From: Terriglobia bacterium
GTDB taxonomy: Bacteria > Acidobacteriota > Terriglobia > JAIQFV01
Assembly: GCA_020073085.1 (NCBI GenBank)
Contig: JAIQFV010000014.1
Span: 1 to 64,000, forward strand
DNA: 64,000 bases
Direction: 5' to 3'
The first letter of the stretch is position 1; each line of letters opens with the position of its first letter. Below are positions 1 to 8,457 of this stretch, piece after piece. The position numbers were made by a program, and so were the translations under genes. The notes beneath the pieces are model-generated. The model ran no database searches and had not been told where the DNA came from. It worked only from the letters and a program-made list of their open reading frames with translations.

Positions 1-431
1 GATGAGAGCCCGATCTACAGAAGCCCCGGAGGGGCGCCAGAATGTAGCCCCGGGTGGAGCGCAACGGAGGCCGGGGTCAGGAAGGCGAAGAATCGACCAA
101 GCCGCGGAGCGGCGCCAGAATGTAGCCCCGGGTGGAGCGCAGCGGAGCCCGGGGTCAGGAAGGCGAAGAATCGACCAAGCCGCGGAGCGGCGCCAGAATG
201 TAGCCCCGGGTGAAGCGCAGCGGAGGCCGGGGTCAGCAAGTTGAAGAATCGAGCGAGCCGCGGAGCGGCGCCAGAATGTAGCCCCGGGTGGAGCGCAGCG
301 GAGCCCGGGGTCAGGAAGGCGAAGAATCAACCGAGCCGCGGAGCGGCGCCAGAATGTAGCCCCGGGTGAAGCGCAGCGGAGCCCGGGGTCAGCAAGGCGA
401 GAAATCAACCGAGCCCCGGAGGGGCGACAGA
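1..431. repeat. 78-bp tandem repeat array, about 5.5 copies
   Basis: A GC-rich unit of 78 bp recurs at exact spacing: the block GCCAGAATGTAGCCCCGGG begins near 36, 114, 192, 270 and 348, and a decayed sixth start lies near 426. Because 78 is divisible by three, both strands stay open through the array and give repetitive arginine/proline-rich translations, which I regard as artefacts. The array ends about 110 bp before the molybdo-hydroxylase subunit gene. Inside each unit, CCCCGGGTGGAGCGCAGCGG and GAGCCCGGGG could pair as an imperfect hairpin. It probably continues to the left of the window. Confidence 0.9.
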
Positions 432-541
432 TGGGATTGCTCAAGGATCCACAAGAACGGAAATGGAACCTTCCACTTCATTTCCATTTGTGAAAATATT
501 TGACCCGATCTCTGGGGATTCTCGGTTCCACGGAGGATTCA

Positions 542-1534
542 ATGAAGAACTTTCATCACTTCAACCCGGCTTCGTTGACGCAGGCCACCACGACGCTCGC
601 GTCAAAACCGGATGCCTGGGTAATTGCCGGCGGAATCGACCTGCTGGGAGAAATGAAGAACGGAATCATTCAGCCCGGGACGCTGGTCAACCTGAAGACG
701 TTGCCGAATCTCGATTCCATCAAGTTCAGCGAGACCGACGGCCTGCGCATCGGGGCCATGGCCACGCTGGCGAAAATCGAGGCACATCCGGAGATCCGAA
801 AACGCTTTGCCGTGCTGTCGCAGGCGGCGCACTCCGTGGCAACGCCGCAGATTCGCAACGTGGGAACGCTCGGAGGAAATCTGTGCCAGCGTCCGAGATG
901 CTGGTACTACCGCAACCCGGCATTCCACTGTTTGAAAAAGGGCGGCAAGGAATGCTTCTCCGTGTCCGGCGAAAATAAATACAACGCGATCCTGGGAGGT
1001 GGTCCGGTCTACATCGTCCATCCCTCCGACTGTGCGCCGGCCTTGATTGCCCTGGGGGCCGAGGTCACTGTGGCGGGACCCCGGGGAACGCGATCCATGC
1101 CCCTGGAGAAGTTTTTCGTCCTGCCAAGCGAGAATCCGCTCCGGGAAAACCGCCTTCAGGCGGGGGAGGTGGTGACGGAGGTTCATGTCCCCCCATCGCA
1201 TGATGCGGGCTCCTCCTCGGCCCGTCACAGCGTCTACTTGAAGGTGAAGGAGCGGGGTGCCTGGGACTTTGCGTTGGCAAGTGCCGCGGTGAGCATGGAG
1301 ACGAATGCGGGGCTTTGCAAGACGGTCCGCGTCGTGCTTGGAGGCGTGGCGCCGATCCCGTGGCGCAGTCTGCCGGCCGAGAAAATCTGCATGGGCAAAC
1401 GCGTGGACGAATCGCTCGCGACTGAGGCCGGACAGGCCGCGGTGGCCCAGGCCGTTCCATTGGGCAAGAATGATTACAAAGTGGACATGGCCGCCAATCT
1501 GATCAAGCGCGCACTGCTGATCTGTGCGGCATGA
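542..1534 (+). CDS. FAD-binding medium subunit of a xanthine dehydrogenase-family molybdo-hydroxylase
   Basis: The 330-residue protein matches the FAD subunit of molybdenum hydroxylases (YagS/CoxM type), which carries electrons from the molybdopterin and 2Fe-2S subunits to the acceptor. The N-terminal half has the FAD-binding signature: VIAGGIDLLGEMK at about 29-41, then TPQIRNVGTLGGNLCQRPRC at about 101-120, including the conserved RNVGTLGGN. The C-terminal half is the CO dehydrogenase flavoprotein C-terminal domain (EVVTEVHVP, LKVKERGAWDFALAS). I chose the ATG at 542 because a good Shine-Dalgarno (GGAGG) lies just upstream and the product then starts MKNFHHFNPAS. The partner Mo and Fe-S subunits are not in the window and may lie to the left. 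The specific substrate cannot be told. Confidence 0.88.
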   Translation: MKNFHHFNPASLTQATTTLASKPDAWVIAGGIDLLGEMKNGIIQPGTLVNLKTLPNLDSIKFSETDGLRIGAMATLAKIEAHPEIRKRFAVLSQAAHSVATPQIRNVGTLGGNLCQRPRCWYYRNPAFHCLKKGGKECFSVSGENKYNAILGGGPVYIVHPSDCAPALIALGAEVTVAGPRGTRSMPLEKFFVLPSENPLRENRLQAGEVVTEVHVPPSHDAGSSSARHSVYLKVKERGAWDFALASAAVSMETNAGLCKTVRVVLGGVAPIPWRSLPAEKICMGKRVDESLATEAGQAAVAQAVPLGKNDYKVDMAANLIKRALLICAA

Positions 1535-1670
1535 TCGGCTTGATCTCACAAGATGCACAGGATTCACAGGGCCCATTTAAATATTCTAAGCTTCGGAGTC
1601 CTCTGCGTCTCGGCGGTGATTTGCCCCAGAACCAGTCCCAGATCTTGCAACGACGTGCTAAAATCTTCTC

Positions 1671-2279
1671 ATGATCATTGGCATCATCCTTGCTGCCGGG
1701 GAGTCCAAGCGCATGGGGACGCCGAAGGCCCTTCTGAAGATCGGTGATCGCCCCTTCATTAACCATATTGCGAACCAGCTGGAGGCTGCTCAGCTCGATC
1801 TTATTTACGCGGTGCTCGGTGAAAAGGCCGACCTCATTCAAGAAGTCCTCGACCGCAATATCATCGTCATTCACAATCCAAACTTTAGGGAAGGTCAGAT
1901 TTCTTCGCTCAGGACCGCGATTGACAAGGTCCAGTATGAGAACTGCGACGGGGTGATTGTCGCCCTCGTGGATCACCCGATGGTCTCGACCACCGTCGTC
2001 TCCAAACTCATCGAAAGTTTTTACCAGAGCAAGAAGCGCATCATCATTCCCACCCACACCGGAAAGCGCGGACACCCCGTGCTCTACTCGCGCGAAGTGT
2101 TCGCCGAAATCCTCGAAGCCCCTCCGGATCAAAGCGCCAAAGCCATCCGCTTGGAGAACCTCGAAGAAACACTCGAAGTCGAAGTCGATGACCCCGGCAT
2201 TCTGGTCGACATCGATACCCCCCAGGACTACGAGCGGCATATTGCGACGGCCGCAACTTCCACTGCCATTGACAAGTGA
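1671..2279 (+). CDS. MocA/MobA-like molybdenum cofactor nucleotidyltransferase
   Basis: The 202-residue protein is a MobA-like NTP transferase. It opens with IIGIILAAGESKRMGTPKAL, the nucleotide-binding loop LAAGxSxRMGxxK, at residues 2-21. It also has VALVDHPMV near residue 101 (the LxDxP metal-binding region) and GKRGHPVLYSREVF near 125-138, where MocA proteins bind the cofactor. The family member MocA adds CMP to the molybdenum cofactor used by xanthine dehydrogenase-type enzymes. That fits its place directly downstream of a molybdo-hydroxylase subunit, 136 bp away on the same strand. MobA (GMP transfer) is less likely because the sequence has the GHP motif of the MocA branch. Confidence 0.85.
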   Translation: MIIGIILAAGESKRMGTPKALLKIGDRPFINHIANQLEAAQLDLIYAVLGEKADLIQEVLDRNIIVIHNPNFREGQISSLRTAIDKVQYENCDGVIVALVDHPMVSTTVVSKLIESFYQSKKRIIIPTHTGKRGHPVLYSREVFAEILEAPPDQSAKAIRLENLEETLEVEVDDPGILVDIDTPQDYERHIATAATSTAIDK

Positions 2280-2345
2280 GTAACCCCTCAACTGACGAAG
2301 TGGGCGGGCACAGCGAACATGTCCGCGCGTGCCGCAAATATTGGG

Positions 2346-2712
2346 GTGCCGCAGGCATGCGTTCTTTGCATGCCTGCGCTGCTTGAATTCGACCCCCCTC
2401 ATCACACAAACTGAATAATACATTGGGGTCAAATCGGGAGAAAGGACATAGCCCACGCTATCCCCGCTCTGGCCTATATCACAATCTAGCCCTGATCGCG
2501 CAATCATGGGGTGCCGCAGGCATGCGTTCTTTGCGTGCCTGCGTTGCTTGAATTCGACCCCCCTCATCACACAAACTGAATAATACATTGGGGTCAAATC
2601 GGGGGAGAGGACATAGCCCACGCTATCCCCGCTCTGGCCTATATCACAATCTAGCCCTAATCGCGCAATCATGGGGTGCCGCAGCTATGCGTTCTTTGCA
2701 TGCCTGCGCTGC
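2346..2712. repeat. 165-bp tandem repeat carrying a GCAGGCATGC palindrome, 2.2 copies
   Basis: A unit of 165 bp is repeated head to tail. The palindrome core GCAGGCATGC...GCATGCCTGC starts at 2351, 2516 and 2681 (the third with two changes). Between the cores is a conserved stretch containing TTGAATTCGACCCCCCTC and GCCCACGCTATCCCCGCTC. The same palindrome, in the opposite orientation, recurs at 30.9-33.0 kb and 54.7 kb. No gene is visible here. The stretch 2713-3157 also holds no supported gene. Confidence 0.9.
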
Positions 2713-3157
2713 TTGATCCCGCCAGTTCTCTCCCGAACCTCTCCCGCCTGGGGCAACCCCTTTACCCAAATTTATTGGGTTGTTATATTCGTGATCCGTG
2801 AATACCTTTGTCGGAGGGAAGTCGGTCTGTCCACTCAGCGACGAGCCGAAGTTTCTACTTGACTCACAGATGGTCGAGCCATACACTTTCGAACTGTTGG
2901 AGGCTCTTGAGCGCTGTTGTTCCGGCGCCTGTCGAACGAACAGGTCGCTGACAGTGCTCGATACCCAATCCAGTCTGTTCTCCCGATCGTCGGCCCAGTT
3001 GATTTGCATAAGGAATCTGAGGTTATGCTTTGGCTCGCTCATTTTGCGGTAGTGGCGAACTACTGCAAAAAGTAGTGCGATCAATGCCTCTTTTCTTTTT
3101 GATTTCAAGAAGCCCGATTTAGTTCCCCTGGATTTTCCTCACCCAAAGGAAGTAAAC

Positions 3158-5704
3158 GTGGATTCCTGGAGTACAGTCACCCTTTCCACCGATTCGGGTT
3201 GTCTTGCTTTATCGGGAATCCGAATGTCGCGCGTTCTCTCGGCAGAACTCTTCCGTGAGTATGCTGGACTCTCCCAAACCTCCGATGGCTCGGCGTCTGG
3301 GTTGGCCACGCAATGCCATAACCGATGGATCGATTTGGCGGATTCCCTGGCCGCCTTGCCCGAGCCGGCTGAGCTTGTCGTGGTTATAGGGAGCCGGCCT
3401 GATGCGACGGACGAGAGTGCAGGGGTTTCGGTGTCCTTCCTGTCGCTGGGAAGAGGCTCGAGCACCGCCGAGGCTGGAGCCAACTGTGCGCATGCAAGAC
3501 TCAACCTCTGGACCCTGTTGGAAACCATACTTGATTATGCGGAACTCGAGCCCATTGCAGAGAAGGAACCCCTTGAAGGCGCCATCAATCATCTGCATGA
3601 ATCTCATGTCATCGAGGTCCGGCGGCGCTTCGAAGAAGTCCGCGTCAGCCACGGCGTCTTTGTAGGGGCCCCCGTGGGTTTTGAAGGCAAAAGGTGTCAA
3701 CCGGAGTCGGACGAAAAGGAATGCTCGAGCGAGCTCCAATTCACGCACCTCTATCCCTGGGTCCCCAGCGATGACCCCTGGCGTCGCCTCTTGGAAGCAT
3801 TGAGTGACGATCCGGCGTCCGCGGCACTCGTAATCCACTTCCGGGGTTGGTCACAGGTACCGGAAGATTGCAGGGAGATGGCAAGCCGGGCCTTGGTGGT
3901 GGCCGAGAGGATTGCCGCCTTCGATGTGGAGGATCGGACGGAGACTGTGCCGCAGCTCCAGGCCGAGGCGCTGCAACACGAAGCGCTACGACGGCTCTCG
4001 ATCCTGGAGGGACGTGTGCTCGCCGCCCGGGTCTTCATCACCGCGAGCCGGCCTCCTTCCAGCGCGCTGGTTGCGACGGTGGAGAGTTGTCTCGACGACG
4101 CCTCCGTCCGACCCGGGCAAGCCGGCGCCGATTCCATGTTTCGAGGGGGCGCCCTGCTCATTCCCACCGCGTCGAGCGAAATTCTTTCCCGGCTCGACAC
4201 ACCCTCATTCGATCTGCTTTTCGGTCCCCGGGAAGCAAGCGCCATCCTGCGCACCCCCATGCCCAGCGACGTCGAGTTGCCCGGACTGTCCATCAATCGC
4301 GCTCGCACGGCGCGCATCGTCGGCCGCTCCGGCGACGACGCTCCCCTGGGAACCAACGTCCATCGCGGATTGCACCTTCCCGTGTGTCTCGATGGGCCGA
4401 TGCGGTTTCGCCACACCTACGTAGTGGGCCAGACGGGAACCGGCAAGTCCACCTTTCTGCTCCATATGATCCTCCATGACATCGTAAACGGCCGGGGGGT
4501 TGCCGTGCTGGATGCCCATGGAACGCTCATCGAACAGATCCTGCTTCACTATCCTCCCGAGCGCAGAGACGACCTCATTGTCGTGGACGTGACGGACATC
4601 GAGTGCCCCATCGGATTCAATGTTTTGCGTATCGAGGAAGAGGACCCACTCGAATACCGGTTGGCTCGTGATCTGGTGATTGACGATCTTTACTCTTACA
4701 TCGATCGAACTTATGACCTTAAACATGTGGGCGGCCCCTTGTTCGAGACGCATTTCAGAGGGATGCTGGGTTTGTTGCTCGGGTTGGAGAAACAGGCGCC
4801 ACCGCTCATTCCCAACCTGATGATCTTCCGACTGCTTTACACCAATAGCCGTCTCCGTAGAACTCTGGTGGAGCGGATAAGAAACAAGGACCTGATGTTG
4901 GATGATTTTATTGAAGAAGCCATTGAGGTGACTGGAGAGGGATCCCTGAAGAACATGTCCCCGTATGTCACTAGCAAGTTCAGCCGTTTTGTTTCTGACC
5001 TGACATTGCGCAATATGACCTGCCAAAACTTGACTCTGGATTTCGACGAGGTCGTCAAGGGAGGGAAGGTACTCTTATTCTATTTGGGCAAAGGGCACTT
5101 CGGCGATTATGCGGCAGGCCTTCTGGCGAGCCAGATCATCTCTCGAATCCGCTATGTCGTGATGAAGCGTGGCGCCCGGCAGGACGCCCGCCCATTCTAC
5201 CTTTACGCGGATGAATTCCAGCTCTTTGCGGATGACCGATTTACGGAGTTGTTGGCCGAGGCCCGCAAATTCAAGCTTTCACTGACCCTGGCCCACCAGT
5301 ACGCGACACAAATACCAGAGAAGGTTTTGCAGGGCGTCTTGGGAAATGTCGGAACCACCGTGGTCTTTCGCGTCGGGGCGGTGGACGGCGAATTTTTCGA
5401 GCCCCTGTTCAAGCCGAGCTTCAACCAGAGAGACCTCTCTTCGCTCCCCAATTTCAGGGCCTGCGTGCGGAGTTTCGGATCTTTGGGGCATGCCCCTTTC
5501 AGCGTGGAAACGGGTTCACCTCTGACGGGAGGAAACCCAGACCAGGTTGATGCTCTGAGGCAGCGCTCGCGCGAGAAATACGGACGCGCCCGCGAGGTGG
5601 TCGAAAAGGAGATTGAACTGACGTATGAGGCTTACAAGAAAATGGATAAGGAAACGTCAGCCTTAATGGAAGCCCTTGGCGCGGACAAAGGTGTGCCGGA
5701 ATAG
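3158..5704 (+). CDS. HerA/VirD4-like ATPase with long unknown N-terminal region
   Basis: The 848-residue protein has a C-terminal P-loop ATPase domain of the HerA/VirD4/TraG class. Walker A is GQTGTGKST at 424-432, preceded by FRHTYVV, and Walker B is FYLYADEFQLF near 680-690. A downstream LTLAHQYATQIPE resembles the sensor region of conjugative coupling proteins and HerA-like DNA pumps. Residues 1 to about 380 have no recognised domain, and no transmembrane segment is obvious, unlike classical VirD4. The GTG at 3158 is chosen because AAAGGA sits 7 bases upstream. No relaxase or other conjugation gene is nearby. Instead cas6 follows 110 bp downstream on the same strand, so it may be an accessory of the CRISPR locus (inference). 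A stranded conjugation gene remains possible. Confidence 0.75.
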   Translation: MDSWSTVTLSTDSGCLALSGIRMSRVLSAELFREYAGLSQTSDGSASGLATQCHNRWIDLADSLAALPEPAELVVVIGSRPDATDESAGVSVSFLSLGRGSSTAEAGANCAHARLNLWTLLETILDYAELEPIAEKEPLEGAINHLHESHVIEVRRRFEEVRVSHGVFVGAPVGFEGKRCQPESDEKECSSELQFTHLYPWVPSDDPWRRLLEALSDDPASAALVIHFRGWSQVPEDCREMASRALVVAERIAAFDVEDRTETVPQLQAEALQHEALRRLSILEGRVLAARVFITASRPPSSALVATVESCLDDASVRPGQAGADSMFRGGALLIPTASSEILSRLDTPSFDLLFGPREASAILRTPMPSDVELPGLSINRARTARIVGRSGDDAPLGTNVHRGLHLPVCLDGPMRFRHTYVVGQTGTGKSTFLLHMILHDIVNGRGVAVLDAHGTLIEQILLHYPPERRDDLIVVDVTDIECPIGFNVLRIEEEDPLEYRLARDLVIDDLYSYIDRTYDLKHVGGPLFETHFRGMLGLLLGLEKQAPPLIPNLMIFRLLYTNSRLRRTLVERIRNKDLMLDDFIEEAIEVTGEGSLKNMSPYVTSKFSRFVSDLTLRNMTCQNLTLDFDEVVKGGKVLLFYLGKGHFGDYAAGLLASQIISRIRYVVMKRGARQDARPFYLYADEFQLFADDRFTELLAEARKFKLSLTLAHQYATQIPEKVLQGVLGNVGTTVVFRVGAVDGEFFEPLFKPSFNQRDLSSLPNFRACVRSFGSLGHAPFSVETGSPLTGGNPDQVDALRQRSREKYGRAREVVEKEIELTYEAYKKMDKETSALMEALGADKGVPE

Positions 5705-5814
5705 AAAGAGGTGCTTTGGGTTCGTCAGAAGTCTGTGAGCAGCGTTTCCCGCAAGGGTGTGGGGGCTCTGTCGAAAAATTTCCAGTTTATTTAGGACGGG
5801 GTTCAATAATTCTT

Positions 5815-6972
5815 ATGAGTACATTAGAATCGCCATTAAGGAATTTGGAGCCTGTGGGGGCGAACGATTCACATCCTATAGCCTTCACCCTCGCAAAATA
5901 CCGGTTCACCTTCAGGCCGATGGGCGTGATGCACTTGCCCCCTTACAAGGGCGCGACGTTGCGTGGGGGTTTCGGATACGCCTTCAAAGACCTGGTTTGT
6001 ATCAAGCCCGACCGTCACTGTGAAACCTGCCTGATTCAGGACCACTGCCGTTACTTTCAGATTTTCGAAACCCCGGTGCCCAAGGGCGCCACGATGATGC
6101 GCAAATACCCGCGCGCCCCCCACCCTTTCGTGTTGACTCCGCCATTGGATGAACGTACGGAGTTTTCCGAAAAGGAGGAACTCTCCTTTGAATTGGTGCT
6201 AATCGGACGCGCGGTCGATTATCTTCCCTATTTCATCTACACATTCGAAGAACTCGGCCGCCGCGGCATCGGCCGCGAGCACAGCAAATTCGTCCTACTT
6301 CGTGTCGAATCCTTTTCCGCAATTTCTCCGGGTGTCAATGGCTCTAGCACCTCACAGTGGAGTCCCGTCTACAGCAACATAACCAAGAAACTGAGCAACC
6401 AAGACATCGCCACGATCTCATTCTCTGATATTCAGAATTCATCGCTCATCGTTCACCGTTCACTTCAGTTTACACGACTTACCCTTCATTTTCTTACCCC
6501 TGTTCGTATCACGACGAATGAAAGACTCGATCATGATCTTGCCTTCATCAATTTTATGAAAGCACTTCTTCGCCGCATCCAGCTCTTGCAATACTTCCAC
6601 TGCGATTCATTTGGAAGTCAATCCAGCAGAGGCGACCGGATCACAGAGGCCTGTCCTGGCTCGACCGGTGCGTGTTCTGAGGAGGATCCTGGTGGCTCTC
6701 TCACGCTGGCAGAAGTTCGTCGCCTTCTCAAGCTTTCAGAGTCAGTCGAGATTCATAAGTCCAATATGAGGTTCAAAGACTTGACACGCTTCTCCACACG
6801 ACAAAAACGCTCCACCTCGATCAGCGGCTTTACTGGGGCGATAACCTATGGATTTCCGACGAATGAACTGTTGCGAGATTTCCTCTTTTATCTTCAACTT
6901 GGATCCCTAATTCATGCAGGCAAGCACACAAGTTTCGGACTGGGGAAATATGAATTGAAGCTCGGCCTTTGA
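5815..6972 (+). CDS. cas6: CRISPR pre-crRNA endoribonuclease Cas6
   Basis: The 385-residue protein is a Cas6 of the DUF2276-like branch that cuts the repeat transcript into crRNAs. Features seen: an N-terminal RAMP ferredoxin-like fold ending in PPYKGATLRGGFGYAF; a cysteine cluster (C-x6-C-x2-C-x5-C, around CETCLIQDHCRYFQIFETP) typical of this family; and the C-terminal glycine-rich loop SLIHAGKHTSFGLGKYEL. The ATG at 5815 gives a product starting MSTLESPLRN. A TTG at 5716 in the same frame would add 33 unlikely residues. It stands apart from the overlapping III-D operon by 121 bp. The catalytic residue cannot be assigned by eye, since Cas6 active sites vary. Confidence 0.85.
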   Translation: MSTLESPLRNLEPVGANDSHPIAFTLAKYRFTFRPMGVMHLPPYKGATLRGGFGYAFKDLVCIKPDRHCETCLIQDHCRYFQIFETPVPKGATMMRKYPRAPHPFVLTPPLDERTEFSEKEELSFELVLIGRAVDYLPYFIYTFEELGRRGIGREHSKFVLLRVESFSAISPGVNGSSTSQWSPVYSNITKKLSNQDIATISFSDIQNSSLIVHRSLQFTRLTLHFLTPVRITTNERLDHDLAFINFMKALLRRIQLLQYFHCDSFGSQSSRGDRITEACPGSTGACSEEDPGGSLTLAEVRRLLKLSESVEIHKSNMRFKDLTRFSTRQKRSTSISGFTGAITYGFPTNELLRDFLFYLQLGSLIHAGKHTSFGLGKYELKLGL

Positions 6973-7093
6973 AGAATATTGCCTTTTTGGGTAATCGCGT
7001 GGTTGATGGAAGTTAGCACAAAGCGAACAGGAATTCACGGCTGAACGCGGATTGTGAGCAAGGTCGCACTTTATTTCAGAGGCAGGAAGGTTT

Positions 7094-8455
7094 TTGGATT
7101 CCGCAAATTATTGGAGGCGAAACCGCTTGAATCAACAATTCCTTTGTGAGCATTTGATTCTGCTCATAGGTGGCAATCCAGTTCCAAACGCCGTCGCAGG
7201 AAGTCTGCTTGCCACGCGACAGGGAACTATTACGCTGGTGCACTCCTGCGGTCCTGGAGGCACTGGGGACGTTGCGCAGCGACTGCGGTCCTGGTTGATG
7301 GATCAGAATTCTGGAACCACAGTGGAATTAACAGAAGTCAATGAGTCCAGCGCCACTTCGATCTGTGCGAGCGTGCGCTCTCGTCTGGAAGCCGTCAGTG
7401 CCGCTAGCGTTGGGCTGAATTACACGGACGGCACCAAAGCCATGTCGGCTCATGCTTATCGCGCTGTGGAGATGTGGGCGGAAGAAGATAAGGACATCAG
7501 CCCCATCTTCAGCTATCTGGACGCGAGGACGCTGCAGATGATGTTCGAGTCTGACGCTTTTGGCGGATTGACACGGTGCGAGCGTGTGGGGCGGTCCATT
7601 CAGGTGAAGCTACATGACCTGATAAAGTTGCATGGGTGGTCGTTGATTCATGAACCGACGCGCGTTCCAGTTTTGTCTGCCACGGCTGGCGCAATTGCAA
7701 AGACATGCAGTGCCCCTGGGGGAATCGAGGAGTGGTCACGGTGGGTACACAAGGAAATTCGATTGAAATGCCGCCACACCAACCCAGCGTTGGATGACTT
7801 GGTCACGGACAGGAAACAGGAGATCGAGCATTCTGCGCTGCAGGTCTGCCCGGTGCGACCGAGGAAGGATGAGGGTTGGAAAGACAACGAGGCGCTTCGA
7901 TCAGTTTTGCTGCAACTGCCCCGCGCCGGAGCTCTTGCCGGCGTAATCACAACTCTCAGGTCCGAACCCGGGGTGGCGAGCGGTTCGGGCCTCAACTTGT
8001 CATACGATATTTTCGGCAAGGACCCAAGACGCTTCTGTGAATGGCTGTATGGGAAATGGCTTGAGCATCACGTGCTCGATGTTCTTCGAACGCTCGCTGG
8101 CGTCCTCGAATTCCACGAGTGCGGACAGAACGTGGAAGCAACCGGCGTTCAATTTGATCTCGACGTCATCGCCATGCGTGGTTACCAACTATTTGCCATT
8201 TCCTGTTCGACCGATAGCAAGAAGAGGTTGCTGAAGTTGAAGTTGTTTGAAGCTGATGTCCGCGCGCGGCAACTCGGCGGCGACGAGGCCCGGGTTGCCC
8301 TTGTGTGTTGCGCGGCGGAGCCTCACCAAATCGAGCGCGAGATGCAAAGAGACTTGGGCGTGAAAGGCCGCATCTGCGTCTTCGGGCGCGAACATCTTGC
8401 GAATTTATCTGAGCACCTCAAACACTGGATTAAAACGCAGAGCCGGGAGGACTGA
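7094..8455 (+). CDS. CARF-domain protein with PD-(D/E)xK-like C-terminus, Card1/Can2-like
   Basis: The 453-residue protein has an N-terminal CARF-type Rossmann domain: the strand HLILLIGGNPVPNA is at 20-33 and the signature LNYTDGTKAM at 108-117. CARF domains bind cyclic oligoadenylate made by Cas10. The C-terminal part from about 315 resembles the restriction-endonuclease fold of Card1/Can2 (DUF1887): GKWLEHHV at 320-327 and FDLDVIAMRGYQLFAISCST at 354-373. In active relatives the last strand reads like IECKT; here it reads ISCST, so both the Glu and Lys of the ExK motif appear to be Ser. It may thus be a non-cleaving sensor. The start is a TTG with AGGAAGG 4 bases upstream. The gene ends 2 bp before cas10, in the same operon. 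Confidence 0.72.
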   Translation: MDSANYWRRNRLNQQFLCEHLILLIGGNPVPNAVAGSLLATRQGTITLVHSCGPGGTGDVAQRLRSWLMDQNSGTTVELTEVNESSATSICASVRSRLEAVSAASVGLNYTDGTKAMSAHAYRAVEMWAEEDKDISPIFSYLDARTLQMMFESDAFGGLTRCERVGRSIQVKLHDLIKLHGWSLIHEPTRVPVLSATAGAIAKTCSAPGGIEEWSRWVHKEIRLKCRHTNPALDDLVTDRKQEIEHSALQVCPVRPRKDEGWKDNEALRSVLLQLPRAGALAGVITTLRSEPGVASGSGLNLSYDIFGKDPRRFCEWLYGKWLEHHVLDVLRTLAGVLEFHECGQNVEATGVQFDLDVIAMRGYQLFAISCSTDSKKRLLKLKLFEADVRARQLGGDEARVALVCCAAEPHQIEREMQRDLGVKGRICVFGREHLANLSEHLKHWIKTQSRED

Positions 8456-8457
8456 CC

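Noticed and set aside
2-244. Open frames on both strands across the tandem repeat
   Set aside because: They arise because the 78-bp period is a multiple of three; the products are simple arginine/proline repeats with no ribosome site.
1503-2672. 389-codon minus-strand open frame
   Set aside because: It is antisense to the MocA-like gene and runs through tandem repeats, giving a duplicated low-quality product.
2644-3108. Open frames on both strands between the tandem repeat and the ATPase gene
   Set aside because: No recognisable domain; the minus frame runs into the palindromic repeat, and neither has a convincing start.
3158-5704. Integrated conjugative element
   Set aside because: Only the ATPase is present; no relaxase, mating-pair genes, integrase or attachment sites are visible nearby.
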